Source: Lepraria neglecta (lineage: Eukaryota > Ascomycota > Lecanoromycetes > Lecanorales > Stereocaulaceae). From it: a stretch of DNA of 64,000 bases. The notes beneath the pieces are model-generated. The model saw nothing but the letters and a program-made list of their open reading frames with translations. It was not told the origin of the DNA and did not search any database. Of the stretch, positions 42,329 through 54,756 are shown piece after piece. Both the position numbers and the translations under genes were made by a program. Numbering within the stretch: position 1 is the stretch's first letter; every line of letters starts with the position of its first letter. The stretch covers positions 2,976,001-3,040,000 of the forward strand of contig CM065652.1 in assembly GCA_033220425.1 (NCBI GenBank), in the 5' to 3' direction.

Positions 42329-45188
42329 ATGGCGGTCCCCAAGAACACCCTCTTCCGGTCGGCGGACATGTCCTTGACCCAACTCTACATCGCAAATGAA
42401 ATTGGCAGGGAAGTTGTCAGTGCTCTGGGTGAGATTGGCGAGGTCCAATTCCGAGATGTAGGTATCAACTTATCTCCCAAGCATTAGACACGAACGGCAG
42501 GCAGCAAAGCTCAGGATTTCCTCAAGGGCCAAAGACTACATCTACGCTGATGAGGTTCTAGTTATGATGGTCTTCACTTGATTGCTGGCACCTCGATGGA
42601 CTCCGCTGATATGACACTCTCCATAGTTGAATTCTGAGACCACGGCTTTTCAAAGAACCTTCACACAAGAGATTCGAAGACTCGACAATGTAGAGAGACA
42701 GCTTCGTAAGCCATACACTCCATATCTTGAAGTCTTATGGAACTGATATTGATCAGGCTATTTCCAAACCCAAATTGACAAAGAATCAATACCTATGAGG
42801 CCCCGGCATGAATTCTCCAATATGCTTGCTGCACCTTCGGCTGCCGAGATCGACGAACTTGCGGAAAAGAGTGAAAGTCTTGAGCAGCGGATTGCATCTC
42901 TCAACGATAGCTACGAGACGTTGAAGAAGCGCGAGGTAGAACTTACAGAATGGCGGTGGGTCTTGACAGAGGCGGGAGGCTTTTTCGACAGGGTAGGTCA
43001 CTCTGGATACTATCTTCAAAGCTTTCACTCATACTGATAGGCATTCAAGGCTCATGGTAACGTCGACGAGATCCGCCTATCGACCAATGACAATGATGAG
43101 GCACCACTTCTACAAGATGTCGAACAGCAGGCAAGAGGTCAAAATGGAGATGCTTCTGGGCAACAGTCACTCTCAGTCATGAACATCGGCTTCGTCGCTG
43201 GAGTGATTCCACGAGGACGGATAGCGGCATTCGAACGGATCCTATGGAGAACGCTACGTGGCAATCTATACATGAACCAATCTGAGATACCAAAACCAAT
43301 CATCGACCCTACGAACAACGAAGAAATCCATAAAAATGTTTTCGTCATCTTCGCTCACGGCAAGGAAGTCATTGCAAAGATCCGCAAAATCTCAGAATCG
43401 CTAGGCGCGGATCTATACAGCGTGGACGAGAACAGCGACCTCCGCCGGGAGCAGATTCACGAAGTCAATACCCGGCTGAGCGATCTGGCAAGTGTTCTAC
43501 GCAATACCAAGAACACCCTCGACGCGGAGCTTACGCAGATTGCGAGGAGCCTGATTGCATGGATGATTGTCATCAAGAAAGAGAAGGGAGTTTACCAGAC
43601 ATTGAATCGCTGCTCATACGATCAGGCAAGGAAGACGTTAGTCGCGGAGGCCTGGTGTCCAACAAACTCGTTATCCCTCATCAAGTCAACATTGCAAGAC
43701 GTGAACGACCGGGCAGGTATGTCTGTTCCAACGATTGTCAACCAAATCAAGACTTCGAAAACGCCGCCCACGTACAACGTGAAGAACAAGTTCACCGAAG
43801 CTTTTCAGACCATCATCGACGCCTATGGCACTGCGAAGTATACAGAGGTCAACCCAGGTCTTCCCACCATCGTGACCTTCCCATTCCTCTTCGCCGTCAT
43901 GTTCGGAGATTTTGGCCACGGCATAATCATGTTCTGCGCCGCTCTGGCAATGATCTATTTCGAAAACCCAATGTCAAAGACGAAATTGAACGAGCTTGTC
44001 GCTATGGCTTTCTACGGAAGATATATCATGCTCATGATGGGTATGTTCTCGATATATACTGGGCTCATCTACAACGACGCTTTCTCCAAAGCCTTGACCC
44101 TCTTTCCCAGTCAATGGGAATGGCCGTCAGATTTCAAGGAAGGACAGACATTTCAAGCTCAGCTCAAGGGAGGTTACAGATACCCCTTTGGCTTGGACTG
44201 GAGCTGGCACGGAAGTGACAATGAGCTACTTTTCTCCAACAGCTTCAAGATGAAGCTGAGTATACTGATGGGCTGGACTCACATGACTTACTCTCTCTGC
44301 CTCTCTTGGATCAACGCACGCCACTTCAAATCATCCATCGATATTTGGGGCAACTTTGTCCCTGGTATGGTCTTCTTCCAGTCCATCTTTGGATACCTCG
44401 TCTTCACTATCATCTACAAATGGTGTATAGATTGGTACGCAATCAACAAATCACCTCCAGGACTTCTAAATATGTTGATCTATATGTTCCTTCAGCCTGG
44501 AAAAGTAGACCCGAGCGAGCAGCTCTACCGAGGGCAGGCAGTCATCCAGGTTATTCTATTACTAATCGCTGTGGCTTGTGTGCCAGTTCTCCTACTCTTA
44601 AAGCCACTCTACCTACGGTACGAGCACAACAAGGCTCGCGCTTTGGGATATCGCGGTATTGGCGAAACATCAAGATTCAGCGCTCTTGACGGAGACGATG
44701 AGGACGGTCATGCCATGAATGGAGGACGAGAGAGCGTGGGCTCTGACAACGAGGCGAATGCAATGATCACCGAGGATATCGGAGACGAGGAGCACGAAGA
44801 ATTCGAGTTTTCCGAAGTCATGATCCACCAGACAATCCACACAATTGAGTTCTGCTTGAACTGCGTTTCTCACACTGCCTCGTACCTCCGGCTGTGGGCA
44901 CTGTCACTGGCTCATCAGCAACTCTCAGTCGTCCTGTGGACCATGACCCTCGGCGGGGCATTCGGCTTTACAGGGGTACTGGGTGTAATCATGGTCGTCG
45001 TTGCCTTCTACGGTTGGTTCTTTTTGACCCTAGCAATTTTGTGCGTCATGGAGGGCACAAGTGCTATGCTGCATAGCTTGCGGTTACACTGGGTGGAGGC
45101 CATGAGCAAACACTTCATTGGCGATGGGATTCCCTTCGAACCCTTCTCCTTCAAGCAGCTCCTGGAGAATTGGGATGATGAGGGTTGA
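42329..45188 (+). CDS. VPH1: Vacuolar H+-ATPase V0 subunit a
   Basis: Subunit a forms the proton half-channels of the V-ATPase in vacuolar and endosomal membranes and links V0 to V1 through its N-terminal arm. Exons: 42329-42457, 42627-42705, 42757-42992 and 43050-45188, giving 860 residues. The N-terminus is typical ([37 protein letters not shown]). The membrane domain carries [15 protein letters not shown] and the segment [19 protein letters not shown], which holds the essential channel arginine. It ends [17 protein letters not shown]. Intron 3 can end at 43040 or 43049 in the same phase, adding AFK if the first is used. The second fits FDRAHGN of other fungi better. No lesions are seen. 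Confidence 0.95.
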
Positions 45189-45528
45189 TAGGAGTCGGCG
45201 TTTTCGTTTGCTTGTAGCTATAGAAGTACCGTATTGTACAAGACTGAATCTGGAACTGTATCATTCACACTTGCCATCCAAGGACCATGCGATGTAGTTA
45301 CCGTGTTAAGAAGACAGGAGTTTGCCACGACTTTACGCTGTGTCAGGTAGAAAATGGCTGGTTTAGTCTGCTGGTGACGCTAATTGCAAGAATTGAGGCG
45401 AGGACGACTGGTATATAGTACATGAGATAAACCTGGAATATGCACTTCAGCCTCAGGTTCCAAATCCATGCAGCGATTGCCACGATTTTGTTGTTGCTGT
45501 TCCGCTGAAGCATAACACTTTCAGATAT
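45189..45528. other. Convergent 3' interval
   Basis: 340 bp between the VPH1 stop and the end of the decayed glycoprotein gene on the other strand. No feature is seen. Confidence 0.45.
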
Positions 45529-47088
45529 CTATTGCAAACCCCTCTCCACTTTTGAATGAGAGGAGTACCGAGGGGGTCCTGATGTGGCCGAGCGGGTTGA
45601 TCTCCACTTCCAATTGGAATGGCGATTCCCTCGGTGGCCCCGTGGAAGTCCCTGCGCGGTCAAACTCGGAAGATCAGTCGTGGGCTGCAGAGTACCAGCA
45701 GCACCGATGTCCAATGTGTATGAGATTCCATCAACGACGAGAACGTGTGTACCAATGGAAATACTGTGGCCGGAACAAGTTGTTTGAGCTCCTGGTGGTA
45801 GCGTTAGGGTTCCCGGTATTGCGCCGCCGTTAGTGGTGTCCCAGGTGTAGCGCATGCCATCTACGACAACCAGATCTGAGCCGACAGGTACCATGTGACC
45901 TGGAAGTGTAGTCTGAGCTTCTGGTGCAAGCGTTGAGATCCTAGCTATCACTCCGACGCCAGAGTTTCTCAGCGTATAGGGAACCCCATCTTCAACAACA
46001 ACAACAACTCGAGAACCAACAGAGATTACATGACCTGAGCGTGTGGTCTGAGCTCCCGGCAAGAGCGTCAGAGTTCAAAGTATGATACCACCGCCGGTTG
46101 CTTCGTAGAGAAGTGGTTCGCCGGCATCATCTGCTCCAGAGGCCTTGTCGTTGGGCGGTTGCTGCTGTTTTGGGCTGGCTTCTGACTGGGCGTTGGCGGC
46201 AGTCTCGGAGACAAGTTGATGAGTAAGTGAAGATGCAGGCATTGCCCGAGTTGATGAAGTTGCTATCAGAACGCTGGCTCTCACTAAAACGGACGCAGGG
46301 TCAAACGCGCCAGCGATCGGCGTGCAACCACTCCAGAGAGGGTCGACAAGCGAGAGGTCCCTGGGCATGGAGAACAATGGCTGTTCAGCAAGAACGAAAG
46401 ATGAATCTAACCCTTTCGTATTGATATTAGTACCGAAACACGCAGCTTCGGTTGCCATCTCATAGTCAGGAGAAGGGTTGTAGAGCTCGGTATAATTGAT
46501 TGGCCTCCAGTCGGAGTGATAGCAGACTCCAGTTGATAAAGCGCTTGGCCCAAAGGCGATAGTGACGCTGTCATGAACGGTGCCAATTGTGCTGAGATCA
46601 GAATTAGAAGGGTTGTATGGCACATCGCAATTCCACAGGCCCCGGAGGCCGTAGTAAACTACATAGACCGACGGTGAAGTGCTATATACTATTAGCACAG
46701 AACACCCGAGGGTAGTTCATACTAACAAAGTGAAGCCATCAGACACTAATGTGGAAGCTAAAGCTGGAGCAGACGTAATTAAGCTGTCCGTTGATGTGGT
46801 GTATAGTTCGCAGTACATGAGTTGCACTTGGGGGCAGCCGATTTCGCATTGGTTGCAGCACGTCACCGATGGGGCCAGTGCCTTGGTATAAACGAGGGAG
46901 CTGGTATTTGGACAATTCCGGTCCGCATCGTACAGGTTCGTGGTGAGATTTGTAGAGCCACAGGAGTCGAAGAGACTAGTGACCGTACTGTAGGTGAGAT
47001 TCGCAGTAAAATTTACGCATGCAGTTGGGACGACATGTGGCTGTAGACTTGACGACAATGTTGTAGTAGAAGGAAATTCCAAATTCAT
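45529..47088 (-). pseudogene. Secreted or cell-surface glycoprotein with three tandem modules, interrupted by a stop
   Basis: The upper exon, from about ATG 47088 or further 5', reads CVNFTANLTYSTVTSLFDSC, GSTNLTTNLYDADRNC, and ALAPSVTCCNQCEIGCPQVQ. An intron (about 46699-46719, GTTAGT...TAG) joins SDGFTF to TSPSVYVVYYGL, a junction familiar from large secreted ascomycete proteins. The body continues to GGGIIL, then TGA (about 46072-46074). The same frame resumes with three modules of about 43 residues (LLPGAQTTRSGHVISVGSRV; TLAPEAQTTLPGHMVPVGSD; TLPPGAQTTCSGHSISIGTH). Many NxT/S sites suggest heavy glycosylation. The TGA could be a CGA changed by C-to-T. No signal peptide exon was found with confidence. 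The last 50 codons look frameshifted. Adhesion or wall roles are inference. Confidence 0.55.
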
Positions 47089-48321
47089 GGCTATGTCCGG
47101 TAGGCGTAGGCCCCAGCTGTCTATCTTAATTTGGGAACGCCACGAACGAATTGCCACTGTTCTCCAGATTCTGTGAAGAATGTAGAAGAAAATCCCTAAG
47201 GTTGCAGATATAGACAATGTGTTCGATGTTGGATTGATTCCAAACCTTGCATTACTAGAGAAGAAACTGGTCATGGACTTAGATACGGTGTTTCTTGAGA
47301 GCTTACCCATATACGAAGAGATAGGGGAATGGAACTTCAGCTCCGGTATATGTATAGTCGCCAACCAGTCAATTGAATTATCATGCTGCGCCTGGGAGGA
47401 CGATTGTGATAGGATTGACGATGGTTTGCTCTTCCATTGCCATAGCCTCAAAGTACACGAGTTGCCATAATGGTCTTTCTTAAAAGAGATCTCCATTGAT
47501 GAGGAAAATGTCAAATTGGCGCAGGAGAAAAGCCGAAGGTCCATTTAAATGGCGCACTGCCCAGAAGAGCGAAAGTCGGCATCATAGTACTGATAGCCAC
47601 AACAGGAATCCAAGGCTATAAAAGGCTCAGGGAAACTCTTTGGCTACATGGTGGGAGTCCCCAATATCCAAATAAATATTAAGAAATATCATGTGAGCGC
47701 AACTATTACTTCTTCGGTGTGCTTCAAGATCTCAAATGCAAACGGTCCCCACGGATCTTCTGTCGCACCGTACTACTTTCACGATGAAAAGGCGAGCCAT
47801 TTATGAAGAAGTGCAGGCCGGGTGCATACAGAAGACGCTGCGAGTCTGCCCGATGATTGGAGGGGACTCAAACCTGGAGATTTCGTAGGACTAAGGGATC
47901 TCGTGTGCTGCCTTGGCACCGCATTTCCCTCCGGTCTTTGCGCTGTGACGTTTTTCCCCACGATCTTCACCACCAGTGAATTTCTCCGCCATGCAGCTTG
48001 TGATTACGTCGCAGTGAGCTTTCAACGCCACTCTTACTGCTCGCTACACGAGCATGCATAGAATGTCAGCGCAAAGTTTGAACCAATATTAACACATTAG
48101 ATACAGCCTTACTCATCCCGAGGCAGCAGAGCCTTGATCACAAAATCGGAGCTCGAACACTATAAAGGCTCGCCGTGTTTTGACTCTTATCTCTTGTGCT
48201 ACCTGCTCCCCCTGCGATTTTCGCAAAGACTCCGATTCAGGGAATCTTGGCGCTCCGAAAGTGAACGATCGATGATATAAAGAGGAGGTAGAGGAGGTGG
48301 AATCAAGGCTTTTTAGCCAAT
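47089..48321. other. 5' flank of the glycoprotein pseudogene and of the acyltransferase gene
   Basis: The minus frame of the glycoprotein stays open up to 47544 and includes a hydrophobic run (LSISATLGIFFYILH) that might be a signal-peptide exon. I could not place its splice site. From 47640 to 48321 no coding sequence is supported. Confidence 0.35.
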
Positions 48322-50750
48322 ATGACGAAGAGAAAGGAGCTCATACCCATGGTACCATGGGTGTACGATTTGATATTATGGACACTATCGGTCCTGCTGG
48401 ACCTCTTCTTCAGAGAGGTCCACCCTCGAGGTTCATGGAAGGTACCCAGAAGAGGACCTGTTATCTTCGTTGTTGCCCCTCATGCGAACCAGGTGAGCAG
48501 GCTTTAGCTGGCCCAAGGAGCGCGCCCACCAGTGCTGACCCCTCCAGTTCGTCGACCCCCTCATCCTAATGCGAGTAATCAAAATGGAAGCAGGTCGGCG
48601 GATCGCCTGGCTAATCGCCGAGAAATCCATGCGAAGGAAGTTCATTGGGGGTATGGCTAAGGCAGCAGGCGCCGTGCCAGTGGGGAGAGCACTGGATAGC
48701 ACGAAGCCAGGCACTGGGAAGATATATCTACCAGATCCAAAGAACGACCCTACACTGATTCGAGGAGTTGGGACACAATTTGAGAAAGAATGTGAGGTTG
48801 GCGGGCTTCTTGTTCTACCGACAGTCAAGGGGACTGCTGCGAATACGGACATCTTGGAAATCCTTGGCAATGAGGGAATCCGGCTAAAGAAGGAGTTCAA
48901 GGGAGACGTGGCGGTGGGGCAACTCACTGGGAAGAAGAAGGAGAGTGGGGAAAGTAAAGAGAAAGGTGATGTCGAAAAAGCGCAGGATTTCAAGGGGACA
49001 AGTTACAGGACAGCTCCTAAGGTGGATCAGTCTAAGGTCTACGATGCTGTCTTTGAGAGGCTTCATTCTGGCGGCTGCGTTGGTATCTTCCCGGAGGGTG
49101 GGAGTCACGACAGAACGGAGCTTCTCCCATTGAAACGTACGGTCTCCTCGCGTGCATCATGGAATTCAGATATGCTAATGGTCACGTAGCCGGTGTTGCC
49201 ATCATGGCTCTTGGATCGTTGGCAGCGGATCCGGATTCTGGCTTGAAGATCGTGCCTTGTGGGATGAACTATTTTCATGCTCACAAGTTCAGATCGCGCG
49301 CAGTTGTCGAATTTGGCACGCCTGTCGAGGTGCCAAGAGAGCTGGTCGATTTGTACATCAAGGGCGAACGGCGTGAAGCAACACGACAGTTGCTGGAGAC
49401 GGTCTATCAAGCTCTTGTGGCGGTGACTGTGACTAGTCCTGATTATGATACTCTAATGGTGCGTGAAATCACATTCTACTAGTATATGACAATGTTAACA
49501 TTGAGCAGTTAATTCAAGCAGCTCGACGGCTATACAACCCGACTGGCAAAAAGCTGCCTCTACCCATGATTGTGGAGCTCAATCGACGACTGGTGAAAGG
49601 ATACACCCACTACAGAGACGATCCAAGAATAGTCCAGCTCAAGAAAAACGTCAACGCATACAACAAGCAGTTGTGGCTACTTGGCGTGCGAGATCACCAA
49701 GTCGAATACGCAAAATTCTCGATCATCAAAGTTGTCTTCACACTCATCTATAGGCTAGGGAAGCTAGCGGTCTTATCTATCGGAACCTTACCAGGTCTCA
49801 TTCTCTTTGCCCCAGTCTTCATTGCCACCAAAATCATCTCGATAAGGAAGTCCCGTGAAGCGCTCGCAGCCTCGACCGTGAAATTACAAGGACGGGACGT
49901 AATGGCCACCTGGAAGCTGCTCGTCGCCATGGCCTTCGCGCCAGCCCTTTACTGGACTTATACCATACTCCTAACCTGGTGGACCTACAGAAATCGAGTC
50001 CAAGGCTACGTACCTGAATGGGTCCCCCTATGGATGGTTGTAATATTCGGCATGATATTCTTCCCATCAATCACGTTCGCCGCCCTCCGAATCGGAGAAA
50101 CGGGTATGGATATCGTCAAATCCCTCCGCCCACTCGCTCTCTCACTCAACCCTACTTCGGCCAATACCCTCCACAAGCTCCGTGAAAAACGCGCCACCCT
50201 CTCCCACGAAGTAACCGACGTTATCAACACCCTCGGACCAGAGATGTTCCCCGACTTCGACTCTAATCGCATCATCGCTGATCCCTTCCGCGATGGCGTT
50301 TTTCAAGAACCTCGTTCGCCCAAGTCTCCCCGCCATGCTAAAACACCATCAGGCTTTACCACTGGCACGCCACCACAGCATGCTGACGGCAACTACGCCG
50401 AAGTTGCCGGTGGCTCTTCCACCCAAGGCTACCTCCCACGCAACGAATCCTTCCATAATCTCGGCAATATCGGACTCTTCGCTTCTAGGCCACCAAGTCG
50501 GAGTCGGAGTCGCAGCAGCTCGAGTGGCGGGTTGGCTGGTAGTGGGAGTTTCCCTGTGAAGGCTTTCAGCACTCTCAGCAGCAAGGAGAGTTTGGATGAA
50601 GTGAGCAAGAAGATCCGAGGAGCTATGAGCGAGAGGGGGAAGGAGAGGAGGAGGAAGAGCGAGGAGGGGAGTGGGAGTTGGGATTTTGCGGATTCTGGGA
50701 CAGGGAGTGCGACGCCTGATAGTGTTCACGAGGGGAGGAAGGATGTTTAA
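48322..50750 (+). CDS. Glycerol-3-phosphate / dihydroxyacetone-phosphate O-acyltransferase (GPT2/SCT1 type)
   Basis: The enzyme puts the first acyl chain on glycerol-3-phosphate in the endoplasmic reticulum, the entry step of phospholipid and triacylglycerol synthesis. Exons: 48322-48492, 48548-49136, 49190-49458 and 49509-50750, giving 756 residues. PlsC-family motifs are HANQFVDP (residues about 54-61, completed over intron 1) and FPEGGSHDRTELLPLK (about 238). LKIVPCGMNYFHAHKFRSRA and VEFGTPVEVPRELVD follow. Membrane segments appear near the N-terminus and at about residues 400-560 (LAVLSIGTLPGLILFAPVFI; VPLWMVVIFGMIFFPSITFA). The C-terminal 150 residues are Ser-rich and disordered, a likely phosphoregulation region as in yeast SCT1/GPT2. 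No lesions seen. Confidence 0.9.
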
Positions 50751-51299
50751 GTTTTTTTTTTTGTTGGGATTGGATACTTGGGTATGACTCTGGTTGCGAA
50801 TTCGTTGCATAGCGTGGTGTCCGGGAGGTAGGTGGATCTTTGTGCTTTTGGCTTGATTTGGGGAACACTGGGAGGAGGTGGTTGATAGTGAATACATGAG
50901 ACATTCAAGCCCCAAATTCGGATCATTGTATTGATTGATTTGTGACCCCTATGTTTTGCATCACGACTATCAGGGGACACTAAAGTTTGCATTGAGTGAT
51001 TGTTCCCAGTACTACGGGCAGACCTTGTCGTAGAGTCTTTTTACGACTCTAGGTGCCTTGGGAAATGTGTGTAGTCTTGATGTACGCCCTAGTAATATCA
51101 AATCTAATTGGAGCCTTGAGTCAATGCATTGCAAGCCTGGATGGATATCCAGTTTCAATTCACGGAATATCTAAATTAGCCATGAGAATGAAAGTTATAT
51201 TGCGTTAAAAACCCTGCTTACATTTCATATCTCTAGATCGAACCGAGTCATGTCAAATCTCAAATTTACCTTTATGATCATTATTTTTCTTTGCTCAGG
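50751..51299. other. Convergent intergenic region
   Basis: A T-run (50753-50763) follows the acyltransferase stop. The remainder is the 3' side of the decayed membrane-protein gene. No other feature is seen. Confidence 0.4.
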
Positions 51300-54281
51300 C
51301 TCCTGACCGCTGCTGACATACCAGTCAAAGTAAGTCGAACACTGCTTGAGTACTCCCAATAGTAAGTGCCACTAAAGCTACGATGTAAGCAGCTATACCA
51401 GAGGCACTTTGTATATTGTGTTCCAGCACCGACCAACAGATGAGAAAAGCTAGACTGGCAAGCAATAGAACAACATACGCTATTAGCTTAATAATAGCGA
51501 AGTGCCAGCCCTCTTGGAAATGGATGCCTCAACCAATTGCAGGCCCGTCTGAGCACCAGAGATGCTCTTTGATCTTTTTTGGTATGCGATGGAAGAGATG
51601 GCCTGTAACCTCGGCACATTGAGGAGAATTATATAAATGTAACACATGCTTCTCACCGATGGGTGGAATCAAATCTGCTGGAACGGGCCTGTAATGATAT
51701 TCATCCTGGCGCTCCTCTGGCGGGATTACATTCTCCCTTTGAATATCAACCCGGTCTGATTTCCACACTTCGAGTTGCACGAATTTGATGTCTCGAAGTG
51801 TCTTCAAGGATAGTAGTTGCTTCCAACGGCCGTGTGTCTTGCGATAGCTACTTCGTAACAAAGAAAAGAAGGTCTAATCTGAGGCCAAGCTGGTTAGGTT
51901 CAATTGTAAAAGCCTCGTTGCGTGTTTTCGCTGTGGATAACATAGTGAGAGGAACATCGCTTCCGGACTTTGAGCCACCGACGATAAGGTGGTAGCCGCT
52001 AGCGTCTGCAGCGTGCTGCCCCTTTGATCGGGTGCTGCATTGTGCGGAAGCAAAGACCTCCCCTGTGTCTTCCAGGAGCTGAGACAATTTAGCCAAGGCC
52101 CAATGATCGGTAAGTGACTAGACCTTGATGGCCCATTTGCATGCGTTGTGTTAGCGGACTGTCTCAGCTGCGTCTCATATTCACGTGCTGCACCAGGTCG
52201 AAGTTCAATGAAATCGTCCAAGAGACTTTGCCCACAAGTGCAGGTCCATTTAATACTCAAGGAGGCTTTACTGGTCAAAACCATGCTTTGCGGTCCTATC
52301 TGGGCCACGGTAGATCCAGACTTCGCTGTCTCTATTCTGCGATTGGGTGACATGTTGCCAGGGAGGCCTGAATCGACATCTGGATTAATGGGACTTGACT
52401 TGTTCAAGTCCCTTGGTAAAAAGCCGAGAATGCCCAAAGCCGATAGCATCTCACTCCACAAATCACTGACATTATCTTGGTACTGGGGCTTCAAAGTCTC
52501 GCTCGCTAGCCATGGTACAACATTGACGTTCATTTGGCCATCCTTGAAAGAATGATACAGCTGCTGAGAACCATTGGCGTGACCATCGGGGTAGCTGTAT
52601 ATGTCCAGTTCCTTGTCTCCGCAATTAGAGAACAGGATGACCTCGACATCGGTCTCGGCCACTGGGTATACACGAAGAGAGATGCCTGGTAATATATAGA
52701 AATTTCCAAATTCGTCTAATATAACGCGGCATACCCACGCTCCTATATCTTTCAGTTGTTGCGAACTTGAATACGTTACTGGATGTTTGAAATTTTCGCA
52801 TCTTAATTACAACCACCTCGCGAATACCGCGTCCGGCATATTCCAATGCACCGAGGGAACTTTCAGTTTACTAAATCCGTTAGTATTTGTTCACTCTGGG
52901 CGCAGCAGATTGGCCAATTCGAAAGCATTTGATAATTTTACCTCATCAAGCCTTCCTATGAGCCATTTCGGTATTTGGAGAGTCGAAACTCTCTTCTGGT
53001 ACTTAGGAGTCTTTGGAGGCTTATCAGCACGCTTCCAAGCAAGCGCATCATCCGGTATAGAAGACCAGCACAGGACTATTTCAAGTTCTGTGAGAGAGTT
53101 CTCGAAGAATTTGTTGCGAGGATCAACCTCATCTACCGTTGTCTCTGTGGAGAACCCCAGGAAATCCGGAGACCAGTCCCAAGCAAATATTCGTATAATG
53201 GCCAATATCCCTTGAAAGCCAAGCCATATACCACAAGCTCTCGCGGAGGCCAGTCGCAGCTCAATATATTGGCAAATGTATGCAACTATAATACCAATTG
53301 TAGCGCAACGGCTGGCGATTTGGATATTTAGCATATGCGGCTGACTGATTGCACGGCAATCGAAGATATGAAAGTGGTCTTCTCGTGTGAAATATGCTAG
53401 GGTGTTCTTGCGCTTCAACGATGGCTTCTCGGTGTCTGGGGATCGAGTTCGTCGAACGGAATCATCTCTCCAATCAGAGGGAAACCATTCCGAAGCTTTG
53501 AGAGGTAAGTGCTCGATTATATGGATCAGACACCAGGGAAGGCCACCTATAAGCACAGATATAGGTAGACCCGCGCAAGCAAAGGATCGAGGCCGTGTCC
53601 AGCCTGAGGTGCAAGATAGGGTGGCGAAGCTCGCAATGCTTGCACTAAGTGCCAAGCAGATAGCACAGAGCCCGAAAGCCATAGTAGCTGTGCCTTTGAA
53701 CTTAGCCATCGTGCACATAGCAATGGTGTACGCTACATTATAGGATCGTCGATCTCGAAGCGCTTTAATACCGTCGCCAGCTATCAATGGCATGCCTTCG
53801 TTAGTGTGTGATATGGATTTGGCGACTCCCCATTGTACCGAAGAGTCTAAGATCATACGCTCCAGACAATGCACTTCGGTAACACCTCGCACATCCTCGT
53901 CGCGGCTTCTCACCGCAGCGTATGATCGCAAAGCAGTGATGGAGAATCCATTTCCCTCGCAGACTTCGACTCCAGAGCTGAGTTTGAGCAGTGCTGACAC
54001 ATATCCTAGCAACCCAAGGAGCGAAAGAGGCGCTACTACTGGTGGTAGGAAGCCCCTGCGTAATCGACGGCATATTTTTCCACTCCATCAGTCGCGGAAA
54101 GACCAACAAGAGCCGTCAGATCTTGAGTACCATCGACCAAGATCTGGGATCTACCATTCTTGTTCGAACCGTCGTCATTACTTGATGAGCCGGTGCCTGA
54201 AGCTGAAGAATTGGAAGTTGGTGCTGCTCCAACGCCAGCCAGGTAGGTCACCATTACGTTCATAGACACGGCAGACATCAT
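51300..54281 (-). pseudogene. Large fungal multi-pass membrane protein of unknown function, with nonsense mutations
   Basis: The gene can be followed across about 3 kb: DGTQDLTALVGLSATDGVEK, then (frame change near 54060) GFLPPVVAPLSLLGLLGYVS, a 373-codon open stretch with several membrane helices (MAFGLCAICLALSASIASFA; NIQIASRCATIGIIVAYICQ), and, after an intron, GAWVCRVILDEFGNFYILPG, SIKWTCTCGQSLLDDFIELR, LLRSSYRKTHGRWKQLLSLK, KHVLHLYNSPQCAEVTGHLF and a final helical region (LIAYVVLLLASLAFLICWSV). Breaks: TAG after NLTSLASD near 51874 where relatives have Gln (CAG to TAG), and TGA after DGPAIG near 51527 where relatives have Trp (TGG to TGA). I recognise the architecture from other filamentous ascomycetes but know no function. 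The transitions fit RIP-type decay. Confidence 0.6.
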
Positions 54282-54756
54282 GTTTTTGAGCTGGGAAGTC
54301 GCGACATCGGAGAGATCTCGTTGAACTCACTTTGCTATTGTAAGTGATTGCTAGATAGAGAGGCGAGCTGATGCGATCCTCAAGCAATTAAGGAATTATA
54401 TCATGGGGGTTACACTGTTCGGTGGGGCGCAGGGATGTGAGTAAGGACTCATAAAATAGAACTAGAAGGGTTCACCCCCTGAGACCCTGAGTTGTCAGTT
54501 GGGGCCTAAAGAAGCTCCTCCGGGGAGCCGAATTACGCCCCGAGATACACTAAATCCGAAATATCCGGGGGGCGCTTGCAATTCCCCAGACGGCGGCCCG
54601 GGCGGGTGACAACTCAGGGGAGTTTGACAAGGCCGTTGGATGTATCCGCTCCAACCAACAGCCGAGTTGAAGTCGATGAAACGCCTTTAATCTACACATG
54701 CTATGAGCATCAGCGGAGTATTCGCGATCTGATGCTCAGTAGCATGGCTCTAGAAA
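54282..54756. promoter_or_regulatory. Upstream region of the MFS gene with an inverted 12-mer pair
   Basis: CCTGAGTTGTCA (54486-54497) and its exact reverse complement TGACAACTCAGG (54607-54618) enclose a GC-rich 109-bp segment. That segment includes a small palindrome (GCTCCTCCGGGGAGC) and several CCGG/CGG triplets of the kind bound by Zn2Cys6 regulators. It lies 140-270 bp before the transporter start and may be a control region or the ends of a tiny inserted element. Confidence 0.45.

Noticed and set aside
51300-54281. TGA as a sense codon (Trp), suggested by several in-frame TGAs in conserved proteins
   Set aside because: Core genes in the window end at TGA (for example VPH1 at 45186-45188), and other breaks use TAG or TAA. 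Nonsense mutation is simpler.
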